Below, one piece after another: positions 52,383 through 61,536 of a stretch of 64,000 nt of DNA. The notes below the pieces were generated by a model. It worked only from the letters and a program-made list of their open reading frames with translations, did no database searches and was not told the origin of the DNA. Location of the stretch: the NCBI GenBank assembly GCA_021498125.1, contig JAIZWL010000001.1, positions 1,023,434-1,087,433 of the forward strand, in the 5' to 3' direction. Each line of letters begins with the position of its first letter. Position 1 is the stretch's first letter. The position numbers and the translations under genes were made by a program. The stretch comes from Candidatus Thorarchaeota archaeon (lineage in GTDB: Archaea; Asgardarchaeota; Thorarchaeia; Thorarchaeales; Thorarchaeaceae).

Positions 52383-54515
52383 TTACCACTCAGCAACATC
52401 GCTGAACTTTCTTCTGAAGTTCTCGGCCTTCGTTTCAAAGCCGTACTTGTTCCATGCTTCCATACATGCTCTATAGATCTGCACAGCCAGTTTTTTGTAT
52501 CTATGATCCCCCAATCGAGCTGCTGCGACCTTCAATATATCAATGAATGGGCTGGCAAGCATTGGAACTTCATAATCATACTGATCAATATTTCGAATTG
52601 CAATCAAATTGAGGGCAATCACTTGATCCATGACCCGTTTTAATTTCTCATCTGGCAGTGTATCGGCTCCCAGTAGCGCATGATTGGTCGCTGATCTAAT
52701 ATCATCGCGGCAGACAACACCTCTTGCTAAGAATCCCGTATGCGTTTCAAGAGTGACGTGGATGCAATATGCGAGGACCTTTTCTCGAACCTCTCCCATT
52801 AGAAGACGATCGGCAAGGGCGGTCAGAGATGTTATCACATTTCCGAGATTGGTAGCATACTGAATTGGTTTCGTGTACTGCATAGCATCAATAGTATCAA
52901 CATCAAGGCTCTTCATTGCGATGATCATCAGTCTGATCTCTTCGTCTCGTAGCATCTCTGCTTTGGTCAATATCGGGAGAAGGGCATTCCCAATGACTGT
53001 TAGAGAGAACTGTAGATGTGGTTTTGGCCATTCGCTATCCATCATTGTAAAGATCTGTTGAAGGAAATCTATAATTCTCCTAACATGTTTCTTTCTCTTC
53101 TGACCTGTGACAATATGATAATATTCTGCAAGTGCAACACTCAGACTCTGAAATACACTATCGATTGTAAATACAAAGAGTGGAACTCCCACTTCTATGA
53201 GTTTCAGAAAGCGTTTCTCGTATAGTGTTATTACCTCCTTGAGAATCTCCTCTCTGTCCCCAAGTGCCAGTATTGGTGATTCGCAGAGGGCTGTTAAGAG
53301 CGCGATGTAGTTTTGAAGATGGAAAGATGATGCAATTCCTGCGCTGGTGTACAAATTATGCAACGGGTCGCTCTCACCATAATGCGCAGTGATCTCGTCA
53401 ATCCGTTTCAAGACGTCTCTCATACGTGTCTTGTAGACTGCCAGATTTCCACGAAAGGCCTCAAAACTAGTAATTGAGTAAAGATTTTCAAAAATGCGTC
53501 CTCTCTCAAGTATGCCATTGACAAATGCATCTACAATCTCGGTCTTGTCTGCGTAGAGTTTTTTCAATTCTTCTGTAAACTTGGGGAATCTCACAACACG
53601 GTTGTCTAAGAAGAGAAAACCCGTGAGTATATCCTCTTCCGTGTCTTTCAGTTCTGTCTTCTGTATGGCTCCACGAAATGCTCTTGTGTAGTCTGCTGGA
53701 ATGGCATCCTTGTTTAGATTCAAGACCAATTTTTCTGCAAGATCATAGAGTGCGTGATCCTTTGGAAGTTCAGAAACAAGTCGTTGCAACAATTGCTGAG
53801 GTGGTGCATGTGTGTTTGCCATGGATAGTGATAGTGTCCCCATCTTTATCGCAAAGAGTTTGGCTGCTGTCCCTTCCAACTTGATTGAAGCCGCACATGC
53901 ATAATCAAAAGCCCCCCGATATGCATACTCCAATGCCAATGGAAGTGAGGTTTCCACCTTTGAAGCGAACTCGTTCCACTCATCAGTACGTTCTGGCCGG
54001 TTCAAGAGTTCCTGAACCTCATTGTATACTTCGCTAAGATGCTCGTCCTCCTGAATTGTCCGAAGGATTGGTTTCCACACTTTGGTAATAACATCCGGGA
54101 AGGGGGTCTCGATGTCTTGCAAGATATACGTGTTCATGATCTCTTCTACATCATCTTGATAGTCTGATATGACGGTTCCATCAGCTTTTGGAATGGGTGA
54201 GTAGTCTAACGCCTCTGCAAGGATCTGAAGCAGTCGTTCCATATAGCTCTCAGCCTTATTCACGAGCATCACGATAGTATATCCCTTCTCGGATTCTGTC
54301 ATGAGCAGAGTGTCATCCTTGAAAGCTATGTTCCGAACTTGACCACTCCCAATCAAGGCGCTAAGACTTTTTGATGCCTCAATCAATGCACCCAGGAGCA
54401 TCTCACTCTCTGTCCCGCCAACGCTCTTCACATAGACGGGAACGCCTCCGGTCGAGAGCACACATACCAGTTTGATCACGTATTCACATCCAATGTATAG
54501 TTCACTCTTTGCCAT
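52383..54515 (-). CDS. Large helical protein with longin/Roadblock-like N-terminus
   Basis: A 710-residue soluble protein. The first 95 residues show an alternating strand-helix pattern (LVCVLSTGGVPVYVKSVG, then helix EMLLGALIEASKSLSALI, strands VRNIAFKDDTLLMTESEKGYTIVMLVN, helix AESYMERLLQILAEAL), like a longin or Roadblock domain that senses GTPases. The rest is a helical solenoid (TPR/HEAT-like) with no catalytic motif. A longin head with a solenoid tail resembles eukaryotic GTPase-associated proteins, but I cannot prove homology. A single-gene unit. Confidence 0.65.
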   Translation of the reverse strand: MAKSELYIGCEYVIKLVCVLSTGGVPVYVKSVGGTESEMLLGALIEASKSLSALIGSGQVRNIAFKDDTLLMTESEKGYTIVMLVNKAESYMERLLQILAEALDYSPIPKADGTVISDYQDDVEEIMNTYILQDIETPFPDVITKVWKPILRTIQEDEHLSEVYNEVQELLNRPERTDEWNEFASKVETSLPLALEYAYRGAFDYACAASIKLEGTAAKLFAIKMGTLSLSMANTHAPPQQLLQRLVSELPKDHALYDLAEKLVLNLNKDAIPADYTRAFRGAIQKTELKDTEEDILTGFLFLDNRVVRFPKFTEELKKLYADKTEIVDAFVNGILERGRIFENLYSITSFEAFRGNLAVYKTRMRDVLKRIDEITAHYGESDPLHNLYTSAGIASSFHLQNYIALLTALCESPILALGDREEILKEVITLYEKRFLKLIEVGVPLFVFTIDSVFQSLSVALAEYYHIVTGQKRKKHVRRIIDFLQQIFTMMDSEWPKPHLQFSLTVIGNALLPILTKAEMLRDEEIRLMIIAMKSLDVDTIDAMQYTKPIQYATNLGNVITSLTALADRLLMGEVREKVLAYCIHVTLETHTGFLARGVVCRDDIRSATNHALLGADTLPDEKLKRVMDQVIALNLIAIRNIDQYDYEVPMLASPFIDILKVAAARLGDHRYKKLAVQIYRACMEAWNKYGFETKAENFRRKFSDVAEW

Positions 54516-54648
54516 CAGCGAACAAAAACATTATTGGCGTTAAGTTCAACTTGTAACTCGCTCCCGGGTTGATATGTCTTCAGGTCGACATATTAGTCAT
54601 CTATTTTGGTGCTGTTTATGTTATACTAAGATCATGCGGTCATTATTG

Positions 54649-55404
54649 CTACACTGCAAGTGCTTGGATCATTATAATGATCGAGATTGCAAGAAGTACC
54701 GTGCCAAATATTGCACGTACGTGTTTGGGCCGTGCATGATGTGCCATGACTCGTGATCCGATTTGGCTTCCCAAAAACACAGCTAACGCACTGGCAATCC
54801 AAATATCCCATTGTGGCTGAGCCGCGAACACCAAGTGCGAGATGAAGCTCGACGTTCCGGAGCAGGTGACTATCAATGCGGATGTGGCTGCTGCAATCTT
54901 TGGATCGAGACCGACGATGTATAGAAGTGGTACAACAAAGCTGCCTCCTCCACGGCCGATGAGCCCTGCAATGAATCCTAGTCCTGCACCTCCGATTATA
55001 CCTATGATCGTCTTTTCATGGGAGTTCAATTCTCCACGCGATGGCTTCCAACCACTCAGCATCAATAGAGCTGCTGCTCCTGTAAAGACCGCAAAGACAA
55101 TGAGCAACGCTCCAGTTGGAACGGCAATATTGAGCAGTGTGCCGATTGGTGCAAAGATGATCATAGTGAGTGCAAATGGAAGTGCGACTCGCCATTCTAT
55201 GAGTTTCTTTCTGTGATACGTTGTAGCGGCTGATGAGCTATTGACCACATTGAGGAGCATACCAAGTGGTATTGCCTGAGTCTTGAAGTCCATTCCGAAC
55301 CAGAAGAGAATTGGGATATACAGCTGAGAGCCGCCCATTCCCAGCATTGAGAAAACTAGAGCAATTAGAAAGAAGACAATTGGTATAATTATTGTAAATT
55401 CCAT
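54649..55404 (-). CDS. TauE/SafE family membrane exporter
   Basis: A 251-residue polytopic protein with about eight hydrophobic helices in two repeats. The first repeat has GMGGSQLYIPILFWFG and the second IGRGGGSFVVPLLYIVG, the pseudo-twofold G-x-G-G-S/G-x-x-x-x-P-x-L motif of the TauE/SafE family of sulfite/sulfonate or organic-anion exporters. Length is standard (about 250). Substrate unknown. It runs toward the longin-like gene on the same strand after 133 nt. Confidence 0.85.
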   Translation of the reverse strand: MEFTIIIPIVFFLIALVFSMLGMGGSQLYIPILFWFGMDFKTQAIPLGMLLNVVNSSSAATTYHRKKLIEWRVALPFALTMIIFAPIGTLLNIAVPTGALLIVFAVFTGAAALLMLSGWKPSRGELNSHEKTIIGIIGGAGLGFIAGLIGRGGGSFVVPLLYIVGLDPKIAAATSALIVTCSGTSSFISHLVFAAQPQWDIWIASALAVFLGSQIGSRVMAHHARPKHVRAIFGTVLLAISIIIMIQALAV

Positions 55405-55640
55405 GATCTCACCATCAATGGATTGACTGCAGCCATACCTCTGCTCAGTCTTGGACTCCGATGGTACCTACAGTATTTAGGCTCGTCCAGCGGCAATTGC
55501 GTGCATATGCCTATTTACGTGTCGTGATGCTGGCATATCGAGAGTTCTCTATCAAAAGAAGTGGCATTACAGAAAATACATAAGCATCGTGCAATCGAAG
55601 CCACCGAGAGGCATCTCTGGACCTGACGAGATGATCAACA

Positions 55641-56216
55641 ATGGCGCTAGATTTCGCAAAGGGAATAACAGAGTTCCGCTGGCATGGGCGCGGTGGCCAA
55701 GGTGTGGTCACTAGCAACCAAATGCTTGGCAAGGCTGCACTTGAGGAAGGCCGTTATATTCAGGCCTTTCCAGAGTTCGGCCCTGAGCGGACAGGCGCTC
55801 CAGTGAGAGCGTTTTTGAGAATCAGCAAAGATCCCATCCAAATCTATGCCCAGGTCTACCACCCAGACATCGTGGTCTGTATTGACCCGACTCTGCTCGA
55901 AGTGGTAAATCCGACCGAGGGCCTGAAAGAGGATGGTATACTTGTGCTTAACACTACGATGAGTCCTGCCGAGGTGCGGGACAAGTTCGGGTTCAAGACC
56001 GGTACGGTAGTGACCGTTGACGCAAGCACAATTGCGATGGAGATCCTGGGTCGCCCATTCTACAACATGCCCACAATGGCAGCTGCGGTAAAAGCAACTG
56101 GGATTGTGAAGTTGGAGACCGTAATCCAGACAGTTCTCAACCGCTACCCTGGAAAGGTCGGTGAGCTGAACAAGGCCGCAATGGAGCGAGCATCAGAGGA
56201 GGCGCAGATCGGATGA
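55641..56216 (+). CDS. porG: Pyruvate:ferredoxin oxidoreductase gamma subunit
   Basis: This is the gamma subunit of the four-subunit ferredoxin-dependent 2-oxoacid oxidoreductase. The 191 residues begin EFRWHGRGGQGVVTSNQMLGKA, the family's RGGQG start, followed by FPEFGPERTGAPVRAF. It overlaps porD by 4 nt (ATGA). The order gamma-delta-alpha-beta is the usual por order, which favours pyruvate over other 2-oxoacids. A TATA-like ACATAAG lies near 55580. Confidence 0.92.
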   Translation: MALDFAKGITEFRWHGRGGQGVVTSNQMLGKAALEEGRYIQAFPEFGPERTGAPVRAFLRISKDPIQIYAQVYHPDIVVCIDPTLLEVVNPTEGLKEDGILVLNTTMSPAEVRDKFGFKTGTVVTVDASTIAMEILGRPFYNMPTMAAAVKATGIVKLETVIQTVLNRYPGKVGELNKAAMERASEEAQIG

Positions 56217-56509
56217 GCGAGAAATTCAATGATATCCCGATGGCTGGTAATATACTCGAGCCCGGCAATGCAACAAAATACAAGACAGGTGGCTGGCGTG
56301 CGATGCGCCCAGTGCATAATGACGAGACCTGCCTTTGGATGAAGAATGGTACTTGTGGTCTGTGCTGGATATTCTGTCCTGATGATGCTATTCGGCTCAT
56401 TGAGAAGGATGGTAAGTACACCTACGAGTATGATTACGACTACTGCAAGGGCTGCGGGATCTGCGCAAATCAGTGCCCGACCAGCAGCATCAAGATGGAG
56501 AGTGAGTAA
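56213..56509 (+). CDS. porD: Pyruvate:ferredoxin oxidoreductase delta subunit (2x[4Fe-4S]), expanded Cys spacing
   Basis: A 98-residue ferredoxin-like delta subunit with two cluster motifs. The second is standard (YCKGCGICANQCP; C-x2-C-x2-C-x3-CP). The first reads CLWMKNGTCGLCWIFCP, giving C-x7-C-x2-C-x3-CP, whereas the usual form is C-x2-C-x2-C-x3-CP. The YKTGGWRAMRP segment is typical of PorD. The start overlaps the porG stop. Five extra residues between ligands one and two are unusual and may be a lineage trait. Confidence 0.9.
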   Translation: MSEKFNDIPMAGNILEPGNATKYKTGGWRAMRPVHNDETCLWMKNGTCGLCWIFCPDDAIRLIEKDGKYTYEYDYDYCKGCGICANQCPTSSIKMESE

Positions 56510-56513
56510 ACAG

Positions 56514-57719
56514 ATGACAGCTGTTGAAAAGATTCCTGCTGACAAGATCAAGATTGAAGGACTGACAGGTGACGCAGCCATTGCCCATGCTTTCAAGCAG
56601 TGCGATATCGATGTAATGGCCGCATACCCTATCACCCCCCAGACTATCATCGTAGAGGACTTTCAGAAGTTCGCTGCAAACGGTGAGGTTCAGACCAAGG
56701 TGATCACGGTCGAGTCCGAGCACAGTGCGATGTCTGCCTGTATCGGCGCATCTGCGACTGGAGCACGTGTTGCAACAGCAACCGCCTCTGCAGGTCTGGC
56801 TCTGATGTGGGAGGTCCTTTACTGTGCAGCCTCAATGAGAATGCCAATTGTTCTCACGGTCGCTAATAGAGCACTGAGCGCCCCAATTAATATTCACAAT
56901 GATTGGTCCGATTCTTATGGTGCCCGTGATTCTGGTTTTATCCAGCTCTATTGTCAGAACAGTCAGGAGGCCTATGACACGACGATCATGGCCTTCAAGC
57001 TGGCCGAGGACCATCGTGTGCTATTGCCCGTGATGGTATGTATTGATGGTTTCATTCTGAGTCACAATGTAGAGCGTGTCGAGATGCTCCCTGATGAGGC
57101 TGTCAAGTCATTCTTGGGTGTCAGAGAACCCGTGCAACCACTCGACCCCGATAATCCGCTCACGATGGGACCGCTGGCCCTGACAGATTATTACTTCGAG
57201 TTCAAGGAGCAGCAGGATCGTGCTATCCATGCAGTCCCAGACGTCTTCAAGGAGGTCGAAGAGGCATTCAAGAAGATGACCGGACGATCCTACGGGATGG
57301 TCGAGGACTACAAGACTGAAGATGCTGATATCATCTTACTGACCCACAGTACCCCTGCTGGGACTGCTAAGGTTGTAGCAGACACGCTTCGCGAGCAGGG
57401 TGAGAAGGTCGGTGTTCTTCGTCTGAAGATGTTCCGTCCATTCCCTGTCAAAGAGGTTGTTGAGAAGATCAAGCATGCAAAGGCAGTGGCTGTCTTTGAG
57501 AAGTGCCTCTCCTTTGGTGCGGTCTGTAATCCACTGGCTCTTGAGCTGCGTTCCGCACTCTATGACCTTGACGAGCGACCTATGGTCACTGACTTTGTCA
57601 TCGGACTGGGTGGCCGTGATGTACCGCCTACTACGATTGTGGACGGTTACAACAAGACAAAGGAGTATCTTGCAAAAGGCAAAGCTCCATTGTATGAGAC
57701 CTTGGGGGTGCGAAAATAA
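56514..57719 (+). CDS. porA: Pyruvate:ferredoxin oxidoreductase alpha subunit
   Basis: The alpha subunit, 401 residues, forms part of the active site that decarboxylates pyruvate to acetyl-CoA. Signatures: GDAAIAHAFKQCDIDVMAAYPITPQT near the start, VESEHSAMSACIGASATGARVATATAS, and LRLKMFRPFPVKEV in the C-terminal domain. The ATG at 56514 follows GGAGAGTGAG at the end of porD; the longer frame upstream is out-of-frame reading of porD. It overlaps porB by one base. Confidence 0.93.
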   Translation: MTAVEKIPADKIKIEGLTGDAAIAHAFKQCDIDVMAAYPITPQTIIVEDFQKFAANGEVQTKVITVESEHSAMSACIGASATGARVATATASAGLALMWEVLYCAASMRMPIVLTVANRALSAPINIHNDWSDSYGARDSGFIQLYCQNSQEAYDTTIMAFKLAEDHRVLLPVMVCIDGFILSHNVERVEMLPDEAVKSFLGVREPVQPLDPDNPLTMGPLALTDYYFEFKEQQDRAIHAVPDVFKEVEEAFKKMTGRSYGMVEDYKTEDADIILLTHSTPAGTAKVVADTLREQGEKVGVLRLKMFRPFPVKEVVEKIKHAKAVAVFEKCLSFGAVCNPLALELRSALYDLDERPMVTDFVIGLGGRDVPPTTIVDGYNKTKEYLAKGKAPLYETLGVRK

Positions 57720-58660
57720 TGACAGTCAAACTCAAAGAAATGCTACAGAAACCACAAATCCTCTCTTCGGGGCATCGTATGTGTGCAGGTTGTGCAGCAC
57801 CCACGATCATCAAGCTTGTGGGCATGGCACTTCGCGGGCCGACCGTATTCTGCAATGCAACTGGTTGTCTTGAGGTCGCCACGACCATCTATCCGTATAC
57901 TGCATGGAAGGTCCCATGGATCCATGTGGCCTTTGAGAATGCCTCCGCAGTAGCATCGGGTGTGATCGAGGCTTACAAGGCGATGGCCGAAAAAGGCCGG
58001 AGCAAGTTTGAGCATGTTGATGTTGTAGCAATCGGTGGAGATGGTGGTACCTTCGATATCGGTTTTGGTTCTCTCAGCGGCGCACTTGAACGTGGTCATG
58101 ATTTTGTCTATTTGGTCTATGACAATGGTGCATACCAGAACACTGGCATTCAGAGATCCGGTGCAACACTGCCCGGGCAGGAGACCACGACCTCATGGGC
58201 CGGAACGGTAGAACCCGGTAAGCGACAGAAAAAGAAGCCTCTGGCAGAGATCGTTGCAGCCCACAGGATCCCCTATGTGGCGACTGTGGCTCCATACTAT
58301 TATCGTGACTTTATTACAAAGTTCAGGAAGGCCTTAGAGGTCGAGGGACCTGCGTTTGTACACGCACACTCTTCGTGTCCTCGTGGTTGGAGATCTGATA
58401 CTTCCAAGTCTATTGAGCTGTCCAAGCTTGCTGTCGAGACTGGTCTGCATCCTCTCTATGAGGTGATTGATGGTACTAAATACGTCATGTCTGGCCCGAG
58501 TAAGCGACTCAAAGAGCTCAAGCCCGTAGACGAGTACTTCAAGTTGCAGGGGCAGTTCAAACATCTCTTCACTCCACAATGGGAGGACTTCCGCAAAGAG
58601 ATCCAAGAATGGGTCTATCAGGACTGGGAGCTTCTCCGTAAGAAGTGCGGCCTCGATTAG
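57719..58660 (+). CDS. porB: Pyruvate:ferredoxin oxidoreductase beta subunit (TPP-binding)
   Basis: The beta subunit, 313 residues, binds thiamine diphosphate and the proximal [4Fe-4S] cluster. It shows SGHRMCAGCAAPT (two cluster cysteines, C-x2-C), CNATGCLEV, the TPP motif IGGDGGTFDIGFG with YDNGAYQNTG following at the right distance, and HAHSSCPRGW. The final gene of the por operon, with a hairpin terminator just downstream. Confidence 0.94.
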   Translation: MTVKLKEMLQKPQILSSGHRMCAGCAAPTIIKLVGMALRGPTVFCNATGCLEVATTIYPYTAWKVPWIHVAFENASAVASGVIEAYKAMAEKGRSKFEHVDVVAIGGDGGTFDIGFGSLSGALERGHDFVYLVYDNGAYQNTGIQRSGATLPGQETTTSWAGTVEPGKRQKKKPLAEIVAAHRIPYVATVAPYYYRDFITKFRKALEVEGPAFVHAHSSCPRGWRSDTSKSIELSKLAVETGLHPLYEVIDGTKYVMSGPSKRLKELKPVDEYFKLQGQFKHLFTPQWEDFRKEIQEWVYQDWELLRKKCGLD

Positions 58661-58666
58661 TCCATA

Positions 58667-58700
58667 GGATTGGAGCTCTTGCTCCTATCCCCTCTTTTTT
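58667..58700 (+). terminator. Terminator of the por operon
   Basis: GGAT-T-GGAGC, loop TCTT, GCTCC-T-ATCC (58667-58690) forms a hairpin with one symmetric mismatch, followed by CCTCTTTTTT. It starts 7 nt after the porB stop. Confidence 0.7.
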
Positions 58701-58929
58701 CCTCAAAAAATATTCTGTATTAATGGCTCTTTACTGACGGTTTCTGAAAAGTCGAGATTGAAACGTATGTATACGAGTGACTTGCACTATGATATTGTCG
58801 GGCTCGAAACTCCGCAGAATCTGTTTCACCTTGACTGATTCATGGTTGTGGTCTTTTTACACACAACGCCCACAAATCAGTAAGGTTTATTTACATTTGG
58901 TCTATTGGTTGTTTGAGGAATGAATTCTC

Positions 58930-60027
58930 TTGAGTGAAATGGGGATAATGGGACGTGTACTTGGTACACGAGTGGGCTATGCCAGTCGGTCGGTCGGTCG
59001 TCATAGACGTGATTTTTTGAAACTGAGGACTGCGCTGCTTGTGATCGCAGTGTTATCACCATTGTGGGTCATGCCGCTCTCGGCACCTGTGGTCTCGGAT
59101 GTTGTAGTGGTCATGCACCACGATAGTGCGGTGAGTACTGCGGTTCAGACAATCGTGGCGAATGATCCGCATGTGCAGGTGGTGGACTATGGGTCACTGG
59201 AGTATGCACTGACCATCCATCGGACAGTCAGAAGAGTCGTATGGGTATCTCATGGATCTAAACAAGGAATTCTTGCAGGTTCGCAGGTACTCAGTTGGCA
59301 AGCGTTCAGCAATCGAATCCAGATGACTCCAGGGAAAGATATTGTATTAGCATGTGACTCGAGTGAGGTAAATAAATACGTTTCTTCGGCATCAGTAGTT
59401 GGTTTTAATGGGGTAATAGACGCGCGATTAGCTGGCTTTCTTGGATCTTTTCTCATTCTCTCTCAAGATCCAAATGTGCCATCATCTACTATTCACGGAA
59501 TATTGTCAGCTGCTAATGACTTGCTTGTAGGTTTATTTTCAGGTGCACTTGATTTACTACCGTTAGGGGAGATACCTGCATGGTGGGGAGTACTAAAAGC
59601 TCTATTGATCGCAAGTATCACAGTGGTCTATTTCGCTTCAGGTGAATCCCACATCCCGAGAGTCCTTGCGACTCGGTCGCATCCTATTCTATTAGGTGGA
59701 TTTCTCGCCTTTATTATGACACTCGTTGGATATACTGCATACTGGGTTCTTAATTCATACTTTACGTCGTATCCCGAATTCTGTAATGTGATGTATCTTA
59801 TTTTTGGTGCCGCTTTTGGAGTTGTACTCTCATTAATACTTAAAGGAGCGCTTCCGGGCGCATCATATATCATATTACTTATTGGGGGGTGGATTGCCTC
59901 CTTGTTTGGACTAAACGCGTCGTGGGCAGCACCATGGTCACGTGCAGCCTTTGCAGCGTCCGCGGCGATCTTTCTTGTTACTATTGCGGATGTCTTGCTT
60001 ACGGCCTACTGGACATTTATGACATAA
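58930..60027 (+). CDS. Membrane protein with possible caspase/CHAT-like extracytoplasmic domain
   Basis: A 365-residue protein. An N-terminal hydrophobic segment (about 33-52, signal or anchor) is followed by a soluble domain (55-200) and then about five membrane helices (200-360). The soluble domain has RRVVWVSHGSKQG (His108-Gly109 after a hydrophobic strand) and KDIVLACDSSE (Cys142 after another strand). This is the layout of clan CD cysteine peptidases (caspase, gingipain, CHAT: strand-HG and strand-AC). The spacing of 34 residues is short for the clan, so the call is tentative. The start is a TTG (58930) with GAGGA 9-13 nt upstream; ATGs at 58939 and 58948 are alternatives. The membrane-protein gene 36 nt downstream may belong to it. 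Confidence 0.5.
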   Translation: MSEMGIMGRVLGTRVGYASRSVGRHRRDFLKLRTALLVIAVLSPLWVMPLSAPVVSDVVVVMHHDSAVSTAVQTIVANDPHVQVVDYGSLEYALTIHRTVRRVVWVSHGSKQGILAGSQVLSWQAFSNRIQMTPGKDIVLACDSSEVNKYVSSASVVGFNGVIDARLAGFLGSFLILSQDPNVPSSTIHGILSAANDLLVGLFSGALDLLPLGEIPAWWGVLKALLIASITVVYFASGESHIPRVLATRSHPILLGGFLAFIMTLVGYTAYWVLNSYFTSYPEFCNVMYLIFGAAFGVVLSLILKGALPGASYIILLIGGWIASLFGLNASWAAPWSRAAFAASAAIFLVTIADVLLTAYWTFMT

Positions 60028-60062
60028 CACTGGAAAAATAAAATAGTAAGGACTGGGTATCA

Positions 60063-61061
60063 TTGGACGGAAATGACGGAGATACAAGTGTTCAAAGTGT
60101 TTCGGACTTCATTCAAGAGGTCAAGGATGCCTTCCATCAAAAACAGATTCCCAGTCCTTCAGAAGTATGTATTAAAAATATGAAAAAGAAAAGGTATTCA
60201 CTCTCATTATGGGTCACTCTTGCACTGGTCGAGTCAATAGTAATGAGCCTATTATTATTACATCTGGAGTGCCATCCTTTTCCTGGGGATGGAGTGCCTG
60301 AAGGTATACCGGGTCTATTGTCAGTACCCTTTGTATCATCTATGGTCATATTATTATTTATCCTGATGATTACCGCATTCGCTACTTTAGTAGTTTATCT
60401 CCAGATTTGTTTACATCACTCACTTGGTATTTCACTTGTGATTGATCAAGTAGGGATCGATTCCCCAGAATTCCCCCGCATATATAGATGGGCATATAGT
60501 GGTCCTTTTCAAAATGCATATGGGACGCGGGCTCTATCCGTCCTCTCGATCCTTAGTTCTATATTGACACCAGTAATCGTTGTATTTTACGATGGCTATA
60601 CCTTCTCTGAATTCTTTAGTATGATGGTATTTATCAATATTCTATGGTCCGTTACATATGGAATAGTAATATCGGAATACATGATAAATTATAGCCGGAC
60701 AAAGATTGATTCCATGAGCGATGAGGAGTTACGTCGTGATGCAGCATCATTTCAGGAGAAGGATCGCACACGGGCATTACGATGGATACGGAGTCAGGTT
60801 AGGATGAAGGGGATAACTATTCCAAAAGACCCAACACTGGAACAACAGGTCCTCGAAATCTGGTATAACGGTTATCTCTTTCGAAACGTTGATCCTATTG
60901 ACGGATACACACCGATAATACTTGCACTTGCAAAGAGCACTCAGAACCGTCTGATTAACGCATTGGTCCTGTTCGGACTCACACTCTCTATTATATGGTT
61001 CATAAATAGTCTGCTGATCGTGTTCTTACCAATTCCCGCACCTGCACCGCGCATTTTTTAA
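60063..61061 (+). CDS. Membrane protein downstream of the CHAT-like gene
   Basis: A 332-residue protein I do not recognise. It has an acidic cytoplasmic-looking N-terminus (about 1-45), hydrophobic helices at about 48-68, 88-120, 155-180, 185-208 and a last one at about 300-325, and a soluble stretch at about 215-285 (SDEELRRDAASFQEKDRTRAL). The TTG start at 60063 is preferred because AAGGA lies about 10 nt upstream; no ATG fits near it. Same strand as the His-Cys membrane protein, 36 nt apart, so the two may function together. Confidence 0.6.
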   Translation: MDGNDGDTSVQSVSDFIQEVKDAFHQKQIPSPSEVCIKNMKKKRYSLSLWVTLALVESIVMSLLLLHLECHPFPGDGVPEGIPGLLSVPFVSSMVILLFILMITAFATLVVYLQICLHHSLGISLVIDQVGIDSPEFPRIYRWAYSGPFQNAYGTRALSVLSILSSILTPVIVVFYDGYTFSEFFSMMVFINILWSVTYGIVISEYMINYSRTKIDSMSDEELRRDAASFQEKDRTRALRWIRSQVRMKGITIPKDPTLEQQVLEIWYNGYLFRNVDPIDGYTPIILALAKSTQNRLINALVLFGLTLSIIWFINSLLIVFLPIPAPAPRIF

Positions 61062-61536
61062 TAGATATATATGATATATTCAACTATCAATGTTTTTCGT
61101 GGTGTATTAGGTGTCGCATTAATGGCAATTTATCTTGGTGGCAAAGAGCAGAATTGGTCGATTGGCTGATTTCGTATGTTATTGAGTATTCTAAGTTCCG
61201 GTTGCTCATGGACGGTTGATAGTCGTAACTTAGCGGTTCGTTCAGAGATTCCACCAGCGGTCTGTTGCCATTCTTGTATGGACAATAAATGATTGTGTGA
61301 TACTGAATTATCTGATTCATATTGGCGCTGAGGTGGTCATTATGTTCCATCTTTATTGCGTTAAGTTATGAAGGCGCAGGCTCTGCTCTAAATAAAGGTG
61401 AATTTTATCGCAATATTTTTATTTACTCCATACTAGCCGAATAAGCTTAATATGCACCGAATCTAGCAATTATCATTGTCAATTCCTCGTTATCAAATGA
61501 GGCAAGATTGACAATTCAGTATGTGAGGTTGGACCA
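61062..61536 (+). other. 475-nt intergenic region with a leader hairpin
   Basis: No gene is supported. A minus-strand frame (61087-61350) has no ribosome site or recognisable sequence. The right end holds a TATA-like CTTAATATG (about 61445-61453), then a long stem-loop at 61475-61515, a GAGGTTGGA ribosome site, and the ATG of the cysteine-rich protein. Confidence 0.45.
61475..61515 (+). promoter_or_regulatory. 5' leader stem-loop before the cysteine-rich small protein
   Basis: ATTGTCAAT (61475-61483) and ATTGACAAT (61507-61515) are exact reverse complements, and inside them CCTC (61485-61488) pairs with GAGG (61499-61502). The element ends 21 nt before the ATG and starts near the predicted transcription start. 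It could stabilise the mRNA, act in attenuation, or be a two-fold operator. Confidence 0.5.

Noticed and set aside
61087-61350. 87-residue minus-strand frame between the membrane protein and the cysteine-rich protein
   Set aside because: No ribosome site, no recognisable sequence, and it lies across the promoter region of the small gene on the other strand.
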